From positions 1-64,000 of the forward strand of contig DATHEA010000024.1 in NCBI GenBank assembly GCA_035318745.1: DNA of 64,000 nt, in the 5' to 3' direction. The DNA comes from VRUE01 sp035318745 (GTDB lineage Bacteria; Actinomycetota; Thermoleophilia; Solirubrobacterales; 70-9). The stretch's first letter is position 1, and each line of letters starts with the position of its first letter. Under the pieces are notes generated by a model. It saw only the letters and a program-made list of their open reading frames with translations, made no database searches and was not told where the DNA came from. Positions 15,894 through 24,728 of this stretch are shown one piece after another. Position numbers and translations under genes: made by a program.

Positions 15894-17192
15894 ATGAATG
15901 AAGCGAATTCCGACATCGTCGTGATGAAGTTCGGCGGCACCTCGGTCGCCGGTGCCGAGGAGATCAAGCGCGCGGCGCGGCGGATCGTCGCCGCGCGCGA
16001 AGCCGGCAACCGGGTCGTCGCAGTGCTCTCGGCGCGGGGCAAGACGACCGACGAGCTGGTCGCGCAGGCGCTGGAGATATCCGAGCGGCCGGTGGCGCGC
16101 GAGATGGACATGCTGCTCTCCACCGGCGAGCGGATCTCCTGCGCGCTCTGTGCGATGGCGATCCACGACATGGGCCACCAGGCGATCTCGCTGACCGGTT
16201 CGCAGGCGGGAATCGTCACCGATTCCTCCCACACCCGGGCGAAGATCATCGACGTGCGGGCCGATCGCATCCGCGAGAAACTGGGGGAGGACCGGATCGT
16301 CCTCGTCGCCGGCTTCCAGGGAGTCTCCACCGACAGCCGCGACGTGACCACCCTGGGGAGGGGAGGATCGGATACGACCGCGGTCGCTCTCGCCGCCGCC
16401 CTCGACGCGAGCGTCTGCGAGATCTACACCGACGTCGCCGGCATCTTCAGTGCCGATCCCCGCATCGTCCCCGAGGCGCGCAAGCTGCCTTTCGCCTCCT
16501 ACGAGGAGATGCTCGAGATGTCTGCCTCGGGCGCCAAGGTGCTGCAGCTGCGCTCGGTCGAGTACGCGCGCAACAACGGTGTGCGGATCCACTGCCGCAG
16601 CAGCTTCGAGGACGGCCCCGGTACCCTCGTGGTCAGCGAAGAGGAGAGCGAGCAGCAGATCATGGAGCAACCATTCGTGACCGCAGTGACCCACTCCGAC
16701 GGCGAGGCGCGAGTGACGCTGACCGGCGTCCGTGACGAACCGGGCGTGGCCGGCCGGATCTTCACCTCGCTGGCCGAGGCCGGCATCAACGTCGACGTGA
16801 TCATCCAGAACGAGCCGGTTGGCGACAACGCCCTGGCCGACCTCTCCTTCACCGTCGACCGCTCCGACCTGACCGCGGCAACCGACACCGTCGGCGCCCT
16901 CGACGTCAGCCAGGGCGTCCGCAGCGAAGAGCGCATCGGCAAGGTCTCGATCGTCGGCGCCGGCATGCGCTCCCACCCCGGCGTCGCCGCCAAGGTCTTC
17001 GCGGTGCTCGGTGGCGAGGGGATCAACATCGAGATGATCTCCACCTCCCCGATCAAGATCTCCTGCGTCATCTCCGCCGACCGCGTCCCTGACGCGGTCA
17101 GGGCCCTCCATCAAGCTTTCGAGCTAGGGACCGACGCGGTTCGCGCCGAAGACCCGATGGGCGCTCAGCAGCGCCCCACGGTGAGCGGCTAG
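15894..17192 (+). CDS. lysC: Aspartate kinase
   Basis: 432 residues, normal length for the alpha subunit. VVMKFGGTSV at the N-terminus is the aspartokinase signature; later blocks include TLGRGGSDTTAVALAA and EIYTDVAGIFSADPR, and the C-terminal ~170 residues form two ACT domains (VTLTGVRDEPGVAGRIF, KVSIVGAGMRSHPGVAAKVF) for feedback control by lysine/threonine. It catalyses the first step of Asp-family amino-acid and DAP synthesis. asd follows 23 bases later. No lysine riboswitch is visible upstream. An internal start for a beta subunit, as in other actinobacteria, is possible. Confidence 0.97.
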   Translation: MNEANSDIVVMKFGGTSVAGAEEIKRAARRIVAAREAGNRVVAVLSARGKTTDELVAQALEISERPVAREMDMLLSTGERISCALCAMAIHDMGHQAISLTGSQAGIVTDSSHTRAKIIDVRADRIREKLGEDRIVLVAGFQGVSTDSRDVTTLGRGGSDTTAVALAAALDASVCEIYTDVAGIFSADPRIVPEARKLPFASYEEMLEMSASGAKVLQLRSVEYARNNGVRIHCRSSFEDGPGTLVVSEEESEQQIMEQPFVTAVTHSDGEARVTLTGVRDEPGVAGRIFTSLAEAGINVDVIIQNEPVGDNALADLSFTVDRSDLTAATDTVGALDVSQGVRSEERIGKVSIVGAGMRSHPGVAAKVFAVLGGEGINIEMISTSPIKISCVISADRVPDAVRALHQAFELGTDAVRAEDPMGAQQRPTVSG

Positions 17193-17215
17193 CCGCGGCC
17201 GTCATACTCGGATCG

Positions 17216-18247
17216 ATGGCAGGCGACGGGTACAGAGTCGGCGTTTTGGGCGCCACCGGGGCGGTCGGCTCGACCATTCTCGAGGTGCTTGCCGAGCGTG
17301 GTTTTCCGGCCTGCGAGGTCGTCCCGTTTGCCTCCGAGCGCTCCGCCGGGAAGGCAATCGAGTGGGAAGAGGACGAGCTCGAGGTTCGGGCGCTGAGCGA
17401 GGAGTCGATCCAGGGCCTTGACATCGTCCTTTCCTCGGCTGGCGGCTCGGTCAGCGCCGAGTGGGCGCCGAAGCTGGTCGAGGCTGGCGCCGTGGTCGTC
17501 GACAACACCAGCTACTGGCGCATGCACGACGACGTGCCGCTGGTGGTCGCCGGGATCAACCCCGAGGCGGCCGACTCCCACAAGGGAATCCTCGCCAACC
17601 CCAACTGCACGACGATGGTGGCGATGATGGCGCTGGGGCCGATCCATCGCGCAGCCGGTCTCGAGCGGCTCGTCGTCTCCAGCTACCAGGCTGTGTCGGG
17701 TACCGGCCAGAAGGCGATCGAAGAGCTGCGGCATCAGTCGAAGGCAGTGCTGGAGGGAGATGAGGACCCGCCTGCCTCGGTCTACCCCCACCGCATCGCC
17801 TTCAACGTGCTTCCACAAGTAGAGGCCTTCCTGGACGGCGACGACTACACCACCGAGGAGCGCAAGGTGATGGCCGAGACCCGCAAGATCCTCGGCCTCG
17901 GCGAGGAGGTCGGGATCTCCGCCACCTGCGCCCGGGTGCCGGTCTTCACCGGCCACTCGGAGTCGGTCAACGTGCAGACCCGCGAGGATCTCTCGCCGGA
18001 GGACTGCCGCGCGCTGCTGGCGGACGCCTCAGGCGTCGCCGTCGTCGATGAGCCCGGCTCGGGTCGCTACCCCCTGGCGATCGACGCCGCCGGCCGCGAC
18101 GACGTCCTGGTCGGTCGCATCCGTCGCGACCCCAGCCACGAGCGCTGCCTCAACCTCTGGGTTGCAGGCGACAACCTGCGCAAGGGTGCCGCCACCAACG
18201 CCGTCCAGGTGGCTGAGCTGCTGGTCGAGCGCGGCCTCATAGGCTGA
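17216..18247 (+). CDS. asd: Aspartate-semialdehyde dehydrogenase
   Basis: 343 residues. N-terminal NADP-binding motif VGVLGATGAVGSTILEVL, catalytic cysteine in NPNCTTMVAMMAL, and the SYQAVSGTGQKAIEEL region are diagnostic. It reduces aspartyl phosphate to the semialdehyde, the branch point to lysine/DAP, methionine and threonine. It forms an operon with lysC. Confidence 0.97.
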   Translation: MAGDGYRVGVLGATGAVGSTILEVLAERGFPACEVVPFASERSAGKAIEWEEDELEVRALSEESIQGLDIVLSSAGGSVSAEWAPKLVEAGAVVVDNTSYWRMHDDVPLVVAGINPEAADSHKGILANPNCTTMVAMMALGPIHRAAGLERLVVSSYQAVSGTGQKAIEELRHQSKAVLEGDEDPPASVYPHRIAFNVLPQVEAFLDGDDYTTEERKVMAETRKILGLGEEVGISATCARVPVFTGHSESVNVQTREDLSPEDCRALLADASGVAVVDEPGSGRYPLAIDAAGRDDVLVGRIRRDPSHERCLNLWVAGDNLRKGAATNAVQVAELLVERGLIG

Positions 18248-18252
18248 GTCCT

Positions 18253-19485
18253 GTGGACATCGGGTTCGGCGAGGCGGTGCTGCTCTTCGGTGGACTGCTC
18301 GCGCTCGTCGGCGCGCTCTCGGGGCTGATCCGGGGCACCGTGCTCTCGGCATCGGTGCTCTCGGTTGCGCTGGGGATTGGCCTGGCGGCGGCTGACGTGG
18401 TCAACGTCGATGCGACCGATCAGTCGATCGTCGAGCTGGTCGAGCTGGCGCTGATCCTCACCCTCTTCTCCGACGGGATGTTCGTCGAGCGCGAGCTGCT
18501 GCGCCGCCACTGGAGCCCGGTCGCCCGCGCCCTGGTGATCGCGATGCCGATCACGCTGGCGTTGCTGGCGCTGGCGGGGAAAGCGCTGTTCCCGAGTCTC
18601 AGCTGGGCCGAGGCCTTCCTGCTGGCGGCGGTGCTCTCGCCGACCGACCCGGTCGTCACCTCCGCGGTGGTCACCTCGCGCCTCGTGCCAAGCGCCGTGC
18701 GCCACACGCTCAACCTCGAGTCCGGTCTCAACGACGGCCTGGCGCTGCCCTTCGTCCTCTTCTTCCTCGTTCTCGCGGGCCCGGGTGGCGATCCGGGCGG
18801 GGAAGCGGCGAAGCTGGTCGGCGAGGCCATCGCCGGTGGGCTGATCGGCGTGGGCCTCGGAGCTCTCGGCGGCCGCCTCCACCCACGTCTCCCCGGCGGC
18901 GGTCTGACGGCGCGCTACGAGGGCATCTACTCGGTTGGCTTCGCGCTTGTCGCCTTCGGGCTGTCCGAAGTGACGATCGGCAACGGGCTGATTGCCGCCT
19001 TCGTCTGCGGCATCGCGATGGCCGCGACCGAGCGTGAAGTCCCGCAGGGGTTCGTCGAGTTCGCCGAGAACGCCAGCACGATCTTTCAGGTGCTGACCTT
19101 CTTCGTCTTCGGCGCCCTGATCGTCACCACCGGCTTCGACCACAGCATCCCGCCGCTGGCGGCCTTCGTCGTCTTTGCCCTGCTGATCGCGCGCCCCGTC
19201 GCGGTCCAGATCTCCTTCATGCGCACGGGCCTACCGCGTGCCGAGAAGGCCTTCATGGCCTGGTTCGGCCCAAAGGGCGTCGCCTCGATGCTCTTCGCCC
19301 TCTTCGTCCTCAAGTCGAAGGTCGGCGAGGGTGAGCTGATCTTCGACGTAGCCGCGATAACGATCATCTGCTCGATCGTCGCCCACGGATTAACTGACAC
19401 GATTGGAGCCAAATGGATGGCCCGTCGGGTGCGTCTCGACGGCGACCGGAGAAAAACCGAGGGAGCACCTCCGTTGGCACCCTGA
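18253..19485 (+). CDS. Na+(K+)/H+ antiporter, CPA1/NhaP type
   Basis: 410 residues with ~12 hydrophobic segments. The CPA1 core motifs are present: LILTLFSDGMFVERELL, LLAAVLSPTDPVVTSAVV and LNLESGLNDGLALP (ND ion-binding pair), plus a late AWFGPKGVASMLFAL. It exchanges cations for protons across the membrane. GTG start 5 bases after asd, so probably co-transcribed with it. No C-terminal regulatory RCK domain is present. Confidence 0.9.
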   Translation: MDIGFGEAVLLFGGLLALVGALSGLIRGTVLSASVLSVALGIGLAAADVVNVDATDQSIVELVELALILTLFSDGMFVERELLRRHWSPVARALVIAMPITLALLALAGKALFPSLSWAEAFLLAAVLSPTDPVVTSAVVTSRLVPSAVRHTLNLESGLNDGLALPFVLFFLVLAGPGGDPGGEAAKLVGEAIAGGLIGVGLGALGGRLHPRLPGGGLTARYEGIYSVGFALVAFGLSEVTIGNGLIAAFVCGIAMAATEREVPQGFVEFAENASTIFQVLTFFVFGALIVTTGFDHSIPPLAAFVVFALLIARPVAVQISFMRTGLPRAEKAFMAWFGPKGVASMLFALFVLKSKVGEGELIFDVAAITIICSIVAHGLTDTIGAKWMARRVRLDGDRRKTEGAPPLAP

Positions 19486-19531
19486 TCGCGCGCGAACGGT
19501 AATGGATTGAAGATACTTCTAGTATCGCTAT

Positions 19532-19540
19532 TGGTATACT
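19532..19540 (+). promoter_or_regulatory. Extended -10 element of the AAA-type ATPase gene
   Basis: TGGTATACT is an extended -10 (TGn + TATACT) ending 6 bases before ATG 19547, which suggests a leaderless transcript. The flanking GATACTTCTAGTATC (19512-19526) is a small palindrome that may be an operator. The whole segment is unusually AT-rich. Confidence 0.45.
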
Positions 19541-19546
19541 AAATGG

Positions 19547-20668
19547 ATGACCATCAGCCTCGGCGCCAATCCCTTCGTCTATTCGCGTCCGGTTGCTCCA
19601 GAGCAGATAATCGATCGGGAGTCAGAGCTTGCACGCATGCTCGAGCTCGCCCAGGTGGGACAAGCGGCACGTCTCGAGGCACCGCGGCGCTACGGCAAGA
19701 CGACTCTGCTGGGAAGGCTCGGCTTAGAGGCAGAGAAGCAGGGGATTGCCGCAGCATACGTCGACTTCTCGACCGTCTATTCGCTTGCCGATGCGGTGGC
19801 GCGGGTTGCGGCCGCGTACCGTGCTCTTCAGGGGCCGGCCAGGCGAGTCGCGGGAGAGGCCCTGCGGGCTCTGCGCATCGGCGTCAGCGCCGGGCCGCTC
19901 GCGGCTTCGACCGGGTCGCGGGACGGCTCGGCAGAGGCCGAATTGATCGAGCTGCTCGATTTACCCACTCGTATCTTCCGCCGCACCGGTTCGCCCACGC
20001 TGGTGCTCTTCGACGAGTTTCAGGATCTGCTCTCCCTTCGCGACGGGCTTGACGGGTTGGTGCGCAGCCGCATCCAGCATCACGGGGAGGCAGCCAGCTA
20101 TGTCTTCGCCGGTTCCCAGTCGTCGCCCCTTCGCGAGCTGTTTACCGATCGCGAGCGCCCGTTGTATGGGCAGGCGCAGCCGGTCGAGCTGCATCCGCTG
20201 CCGCAGGATGCCCTGGCGGCGTACGTGAGTGCGCGGTTCGGGCGTGCCGGCATTGACATCGAGCCGATACTCGACACTTATCTGGGGTTGGTTGCCGGTC
20301 ACCCTCAACGGGCGATGCTCGTGGCGCATCACCTCTGGCGTGCCTTCGCGCTGACCGAGGAGCCATTGTCCGCTATCGATCGAGCGATCGAGGAGACGTT
20401 CGCTGAGCTCGAGGAGCCTTTCGAGGCCGCCCTGCGAGCTCTGCGGCCCGCGGAGAGAGCCGTCTTGGCCTCCGTTGCGGGAGGGCAGCCGAGTGTCTAT
20501 GCCGGGGCGACGTTGGACCGGCTGGGGCTCAGCAAGTCCCAGGCACAGCGGGCGATCCACTCGCTCGAAGTCAGCGGGCATCTGAGGACGGTCGGGCGAG
20601 GACGCTGGGCTTTCCTCGATCCCCTCCTGGTCGAGTGGCTGCGCGGCACCTTCTCGCCCAGTGGCTGA
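19547..20668 (+). CDS. P-loop ATPase, archaeal-ATPase/STAND-like, with C-terminal winged helix
   Basis: 373 residues. N-terminal PFVYSRPVAPEQIIDRESEL is typical of the archaeal-type ATPase family; P-loop APRRYGKTTLL (~43-53), Walker B TLVLFDEFQDLL, sensor-like FAGSQSSPLRELF, and a C-terminal winged helix (LSKSQAQRAIHSLEVSGHLR). Members act as nucleotide-dependent switches, often mobile; the exact job is unknown. The AT-rich promoter and isolation between an antiporter and sdh genes suggest acquisition. No toxin or nuclease partner is adjacent. Confidence 0.85.
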   Translation: MTISLGANPFVYSRPVAPEQIIDRESELARMLELAQVGQAARLEAPRRYGKTTLLGRLGLEAEKQGIAAAYVDFSTVYSLADAVARVAAAYRALQGPARRVAGEALRALRIGVSAGPLAASTGSRDGSAEAELIELLDLPTRIFRRTGSPTLVLFDEFQDLLSLRDGLDGLVRSRIQHHGEAASYVFAGSQSSPLRELFTDRERPLYGQAQPVELHPLPQDALAAYVSARFGRAGIDIEPILDTYLGLVAGHPQRAMLVAHHLWRAFALTEEPLSAIDRAIEETFAELEEPFEAALRALRPAERAVLASVAGGQPSVYAGATLDRLGLSKSQAQRAIHSLEVSGHLRTVGRGRWAFLDPLLVEWLRGTFSPSG

Positions 20669-20672
20669 CCGC

Positions 20673-21584
20673 TCAGGCGGGAACTGACGCCAACCGCTCT
20701 TCGACCCACTTGGTCGAGGCGATGTGCTTGCTCATGCCGAGCTGCTTCGGCTCGGCGCCGAGGGCGAGGCCGACGAGCTGCGGCAGGTGCAGGACGGCGA
20801 GGCCGAGGTCGCGGTTGACGACCTTGGCCGCCTCGGGCTGCTGCATGTCGAGGTTGAGGTGACAGAGGGGACAGGGGGTGACCAGGCAGTCGGCACCGGC
20901 GTCGAGCGCGTCGCCGACATGGGTGCCGGCCTGGCGCAGCGAGGTATCGCGGTTCATCGTGATCACCGGGAAGCCGCAGCACTTGCGGGCGCCGTCGTAC
21001 TCGACCACCTCGCCGCCGAGCGCCTCGATTACCTTCTCCAGGTAGAGGTCGCGTTCGGGGTACTCGTCGTAGCCGAGCCGCTCCTTGGGACGGACTACGT
21101 AGCAGCCGTAGAAGGGGCCGACCCGCAGCCCGGAGAGCGGCCGGGTGACCTTCTCGGCGAGCCGGTCGAGCCCGTAGTCCTCGACCAGCAGCCAGAGGAA
21201 GTTTTTGTTGGTGAAGCCGTCCTTGCCCTTTTCGTAGGAGAGGCCCTGGCCGCTCAGCACCTCGTTGATGTGGGCGCGGTACGAAGAATCGGCATCCAAC
21301 CGTTGTTGACACTCCGACTGAGCGCCTTGGCAGGTCGAGCAGATGTTCATCATCGCCAGCCCAGTCTGCTGAGCGAGGGCGAAGGTGCGGGCGTTTAGCG
21401 TGTCGGCGAGCTCCTGGTTGTGCTCGGCGATCACGCCGGCGCCGCAGCAGTTGGCGCGGTCGAGTTCGACCAGCTCGATCCCGAGCTTCTCGGCGGTGAA
21501 CGCCATCGAGCCGTGCAGCTCGGAGGTGAAGCCGCGCGAGACGCAGCCCGGCCAGTAGGCGACCTTGATCTGACCGTTGCTCAT
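20673..21584 (-). CDS. sdhE: CCG-domain subunit of E-type succinate:quinone oxidoreductase (HdrB-like)
   Basis: 303 residues with two CCG domains: GCVSRGFTS...NCCGAG...CSTCQ and GCYVVRP...KCCGFP...CPLCHL. These cysteine sets bind a non-cubane iron-sulfur cluster in HdrB and in the SdhE/MfrE subunit of E-type enzymes. In those enzymes this subunit replaces the heme-bearing transmembrane anchor. The start overlaps the sdhB stop (ATGA). No membrane-anchor gene lies nearby, which supports the E-type assignment. This SdhE is not the flavinylation factor of the same name. Confidence 0.88.
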   Translation of the reverse strand: MSNGQIKVAYWPGCVSRGFTSELHGSMAFTAEKLGIELVELDRANCCGAGVIAEHNQELADTLNARTFALAQQTGLAMMNICSTCQGAQSECQQRLDADSSYRAHINEVLSGQGLSYEKGKDGFTNKNFLWLLVEDYGLDRLAEKVTRPLSGLRVGPFYGCYVVRPKERLGYDEYPERDLYLEKVIEALGGEVVEYDGARKCCGFPVITMNRDTSLRQAGTHVGDALDAGADCLVTPCPLCHLNLDMQQPEAAKVVNRDLGLAVLHLPQLVGLALGAEPKQLGMSKHIASTKWVEERLASVPA

Positions 21585-22756
21585 CACGACTCTCCTTTTG
21601 TCTCCGCGGCTGCCTTCGCCTCGTCCGCCAGGATCGCGGCGGTCGGCTCGTCGGGCTCGGGTTCGACGTCGTCCTCGCCGTGGATGTAGATGTTGAATTC
21701 CTCGCGGTGCTCCTCGGCGTGCTTGTAGATCGCCTTGACCTCGTCCTGGGCGTCGCCGGGCAGCTTGGGGTGGACGCCGGGGATCAGCTTCGACAGGGAG
21801 CGGGCCTTGCCGCTCCTGATCGCGCGCAGCACGGTGGGCAGCGACTTGCCCAGGCCTTCGATTGCCCCCTTGGTGGGTTTCAGCTTGCCTTTGACCCCGG
21901 GCGCGTAGGACTCCTGCTGGAGCAGCGCCTCGTCGAGGGTGCCCTTCGTCTCGATGATCTTGACGAAGGCTGCCTCGTGGTTGTGGCCGTTGTGGGGATC
22001 CTCGATCCCCTCCTCGCCGGCTTTGCGGCGCAGGCGCATGATCTGGTCCATCGGCGCGACGCCCTTGGGGCAGGCATCGATGCAGCTGAAGCAGTGGGTG
22101 CAGTCGTAGATCCCGTGCGGATCCTCGGCCAGATCGTGGAGACGCTCCTTGGTCTCGGCGTCGCGCGGGTCGCCGACGAAGCGGTAGGCCTTGGCCAGCG
22201 CGGCGGGGCCGATGAAGTCCGGGTCGGCTTCCATCGAGAGGCAGGAGGAGACGCAGGCGCCGCACTGGATGCAGGCCATCGACTGGGTGATGTCGATCAT
22301 CGACTCCGGCTCGACCACGTACTCGCGCTCGGGTGGGTCGCCGTGGGGGAGGAGCCACGGGGTGACACGGCGGATCTTCTCCCAGTGGGTCGACTCCATG
22401 TCGGTGATCAGGTCCTTGATCACGGGCATGTTGCCCATCGGCTCGACGACGATCACGTTGCCCTCGGTGCTGCCGTTGCCGACGCTTGCCCTCTTATCGG
22501 CCAGCTCCTGGGCCTCGCCGATCTGCGTCTTGCAGCCGAGGCCGGACTGGCCGTTGATCTTCATCCCGCAGGAACCGCAGATCGCCGCCCGGCAGGAACA
22601 GCGCACTGAGAGCGAGCCGTCGTCGCGATCCTTGACCTGCAGGATCCCGTCGAGGACCGAGAGCGAGGGGTCGAGGTCGACGTTGAACTCCTCCCAGTAG
22701 GGCCCCTCGCCGCTCTCCGGTTGGTAGCGGCGGACTTTCAAGGTGTAGGTGGCCAT
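21584..22756 (-). CDS. sdhB: Succinate dehydrogenase/fumarate reductase iron-sulfur subunit
   Basis: 390 residues. [2Fe-2S] ligands C55, C60, C63 and C75 in CRAAICGSCGMKINGQ; C162-C172 (CIQCGACVSSC) and C219-C229 (CTHCFSCIDACP) supply the other two clusters. It passes electrons from SdhA flavin toward the quinone module. It is ~140 residues longer than classical SdhB; the extra C-terminal part is Lys/Glu-rich and ends in an acidic tail. That extension may contact the CCG subunit (inference). Confidence 0.95.
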   Translation of the reverse strand: MATYTLKVRRYQPESGEGPYWEEFNVDLDPSLSVLDGILQVKDRDDGSLSVRCSCRAAICGSCGMKINGQSGLGCKTQIGEAQELADKRASVGNGSTEGNVIVVEPMGNMPVIKDLITDMESTHWEKIRRVTPWLLPHGDPPEREYVVEPESMIDITQSMACIQCGACVSSCLSMEADPDFIGPAALAKAYRFVGDPRDAETKERLHDLAEDPHGIYDCTHCFSCIDACPKGVAPMDQIMRLRRKAGEEGIEDPHNGHNHEAAFVKIIETKGTLDEALLQQESYAPGVKGKLKPTKGAIEGLGKSLPTVLRAIRSGKARSLSKLIPGVHPKLPGDAQDEVKAIYKHAEEHREEFNIYIHGEDDVEPEPDEPTAAILADEAKAAAETKGES

Positions 22757-22767
22757 CTAGCGCCCTC

Positions 22768-24456
22768 TCAGTACTTTCTCTCTTCGGGTTCCCACTGGGT
22801 GATCGTCACCTCTGAGTATGAGATCTCCGGCTCCTCGTCGCCCTGCTGCAGGTCGATGTGTTTGAGCCACTCCTCATCATTGCGCTTCGGGAAGTCGGTC
22901 CTGTATTGGGCGCCGCGGCTCTCCTTGCGCTCGAGCGCGGCGATGCAGGTGCATTCGGCGTTGTCGAGCATGTAGCCGAGCTCGATCGCCCCAAGTAGGT
23001 CCTGGTTGAAGACGCTGCCCTTGTCGTCGATGTAGGCGGACCCGGCCTCCTCCTTGAGCTGGCGGACCTTTTCCAGCGCCCCCTGGATGCCGGCCTCGTC
23101 GCGGAAGACGGCGACGTGCTTGTCCATCACCGTGCCGAGGTCGAACTTGATCTCCGAGACGCGCCGGCCGGAGCCCTTCTCGCGAGCCGAGATCGCGTCG
23201 ATCGTCGCCTGCTCGGCCTCCAGCGCTCCCGCCGAGGGCCGCGACCCCTCGATCCGCTTGGCCCGGGCGGCGGCGTCGACGCCGGAGCGGCGGCCGAAGA
23301 TCAGCGTGTCGAGCAGCGAGTTGGCGCCGAGGCGGTTGCCGCCGTGGACCGAGACGCAGGCGGTCTCGCCGGCGGCGTAGAGGCCGGGGACCTCGGTGCG
23401 GCCGTCGACGTCGGTCTTGACGCCGCCCATCGTGTAGTGGTTGCCTGGCTTGATCCGGATCGGTTCCTTGGTGATGTCGACGCCGGCGAAGTCGCGGCCG
23501 ACGAGGACGATCTCGCGCAGCGCCTCGTGGATGCGCTTCTTCGGCACCACGGTGATGTCGAGCGCGACGGTGCCGTCGGGGAAGCCGCGGCCCTCGTCGA
23601 TCTCGGTCTGCTCGGCGCGGGAGACGACGTCGCGCGAGGCAAGTTCCATCTTGTTCGGCGCGTAGCGCTCCATGAAGCGCTCGCCCTTGGAGTTGAGCAG
23701 GTGCGCGCCCTCGCCACGGGCGCCCTCGGTGATCAGGAAGCCCTTGCCGGCGAGCGTCGTCGGGTGGTACTGGATCATCTCCATGTCCATCAGCTTGGCC
23801 CCGACCCGGTAGGCCATCGCGATCCCGTCGCCGGTGCAGATCAGCGCGTTGGTGGTCGGCTTCCAGGCCTGGCCGTTGCCGCCGCAGGCGAGGATTACCG
23901 CCTTCGCCGTGAACAGCTGCATCGAGCCGTCGGCGACGTTGCGGGTGACGACGCCGCAGCACTCGCCGTTCTCGTCCATCGCCAGCGCCGTGCAGAACCA
24001 CTCCTCGTAGCGGGCGACCGCGTCGGAGTACTTCATCAGCTGCTCGTAGAGCACGTGCATGATCGCCTGGCCGGTGATGTCGGCGACGTAGTAGGTGCGG
24101 GCAGCCGAGGCGCCGCCGAAAGCGCGGGTGCCGAGCTTGCCTTCCTCGTTGCGATGGAAGGTGACGCCGAGGTGCTCGAGGTGGAGGATCTCTTCCGGCG
24201 CCTCTTCGCACATGATCGAGATCGCGTCCTGGTCGCCCAGGTAGTCGGAGCCCTTGACCGTGTCGAAGGCATGCGACTCCCAGGAATCGCCGGGGTCGAG
24301 CGCGGCGTTGATCCCGCCCTGGGCGGCGTTGGAGTGCGAGCGCACCGGGTGCACCTTGCTCAGGATCCCGACCGAGACTCCTTGCTCGGCGGCGGCCAGG
24401 GCGGCCCTCTGTCCGGCAAGTCCGGCGCCGATCACCAATACGTCATGAGTGGGCAC
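22768..24456 (-). CDS. sdhA: Succinate dehydrogenase/fumarate reductase flavoprotein subunit
   Basis: 562 residues from GTG 24456. FAD-binding VLVIGAGLAGQRAALAA, histidine-linked flavin region VHPVRSHSNAAQGGINAAL, active-site HPTTLAGKGFLITEGARGEG and HYTMGGVKTDVDGRTEVPGL are all present. There is no Tat signal, unlike periplasmic MfrA, so the enzyme faces the cytosol. GTG 24456 is preferred over GTG 24465 because GGAG lies 8 bases upstream on the minus strand. The ribosome-binding region lies inside the arm of a family 1 repeat. Operon: sdhA-sdhB-sdhE. Confidence 0.95.
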   Translation of the reverse strand: MPTHDVLVIGAGLAGQRAALAAAEQGVSVGILSKVHPVRSHSNAAQGGINAALDPGDSWESHAFDTVKGSDYLGDQDAISIMCEEAPEEILHLEHLGVTFHRNEEGKLGTRAFGGASAARTYYVADITGQAIMHVLYEQLMKYSDAVARYEEWFCTALAMDENGECCGVVTRNVADGSMQLFTAKAVILACGGNGQAWKPTTNALICTGDGIAMAYRVGAKLMDMEMIQYHPTTLAGKGFLITEGARGEGAHLLNSKGERFMERYAPNKMELASRDVVSRAEQTEIDEGRGFPDGTVALDITVVPKKRIHEALREIVLVGRDFAGVDITKEPIRIKPGNHYTMGGVKTDVDGRTEVPGLYAAGETACVSVHGGNRLGANSLLDTLIFGRRSGVDAAARAKRIEGSRPSAGALEAEQATIDAISAREKGSGRRVSEIKFDLGTVMDKHVAVFRDEAGIQGALEKVRQLKEEAGSAYIDDKGSVFNQDLLGAIELGYMLDNAECTCIAALERKESRGAQYRTDFPKRNDEEWLKHIDLQQGDEEPEISYSEVTITQWEPEERKY

Positions 24457-24461
24457 GCTAT

Positions 24462-24596
24462 CCACTCCGTTCGTGCTCTGGCGCGCGAAAACCGAGCACG
24501 GCTAGGACGCAGGGCGCAGCCTTTGGTGGTGCCAAAGGCAAGTCCGAGGACGCCGCCGGGCGAAGGTTTGCAGCCGCCAGAGTGCGGGCGGAGTGG
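24462..24596 (-). repeat. Family 1 nested-hairpin repeat, copy D (minus orientation)
   Basis: Outer arms are two blocks each, CCACTCCG / CGGAGTGG and CTCTGGCG / CGCCAGAG, with 6-base interruptions at matching places. Inside, read on the minus strand: box 1 GGCGTCCTCGG (24554-24544), hairpin GCCTTTGG-CACCA-CCAAAGGC (24539-24519), box 2 CCCTGCGTCCTAG (24514-24502). The left arm overlaps the sdhA translation start region. Confidence 0.75.
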
Positions 24597-24670
24597 GTGG
24601 CGTGTCCACAAGGCACGAGCGCGGACTCTATAGATGCCAAATCCGACCCCGCAGTCGGGATTCAAACTGC

Positions 24671-24723
24671 CCGCCGATGGGCCGATTTACCACGTATTAC
24701 GTGGGAAATCGGCCCATCGGCGG
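24671..24723. repeat. 53-bp near-perfect palindrome after the M28 peptidase gene
   Basis: 18-bp arms (24671-24688 and 24706-24723, starting CCGCCGATGGGCCGATTT) flank an inner CCACGTA-T-TACGTGG. Only one base pair is mismatched over the whole length. It begins five bases after the stop codon of the minus-strand peptidase gene and is followed by family 1 copy D, so it may end or stabilise that transcript. Confidence 0.7.
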
Positions 24724-24728
24724 CGTGG

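Noticed and set aside
14694..17114. An 806-codon open frame on the minus strand.
   Set aside because: Only the part from 15800 downward encodes GAF and HD-GYP domains; the rest is antisense to lysC, a GC-rich shadow frame.
24465..24728. A small gene between the M28 and sdhA genes.
   Set aside because: All frames there run through two palindromic elements and give no protein-like sequence.
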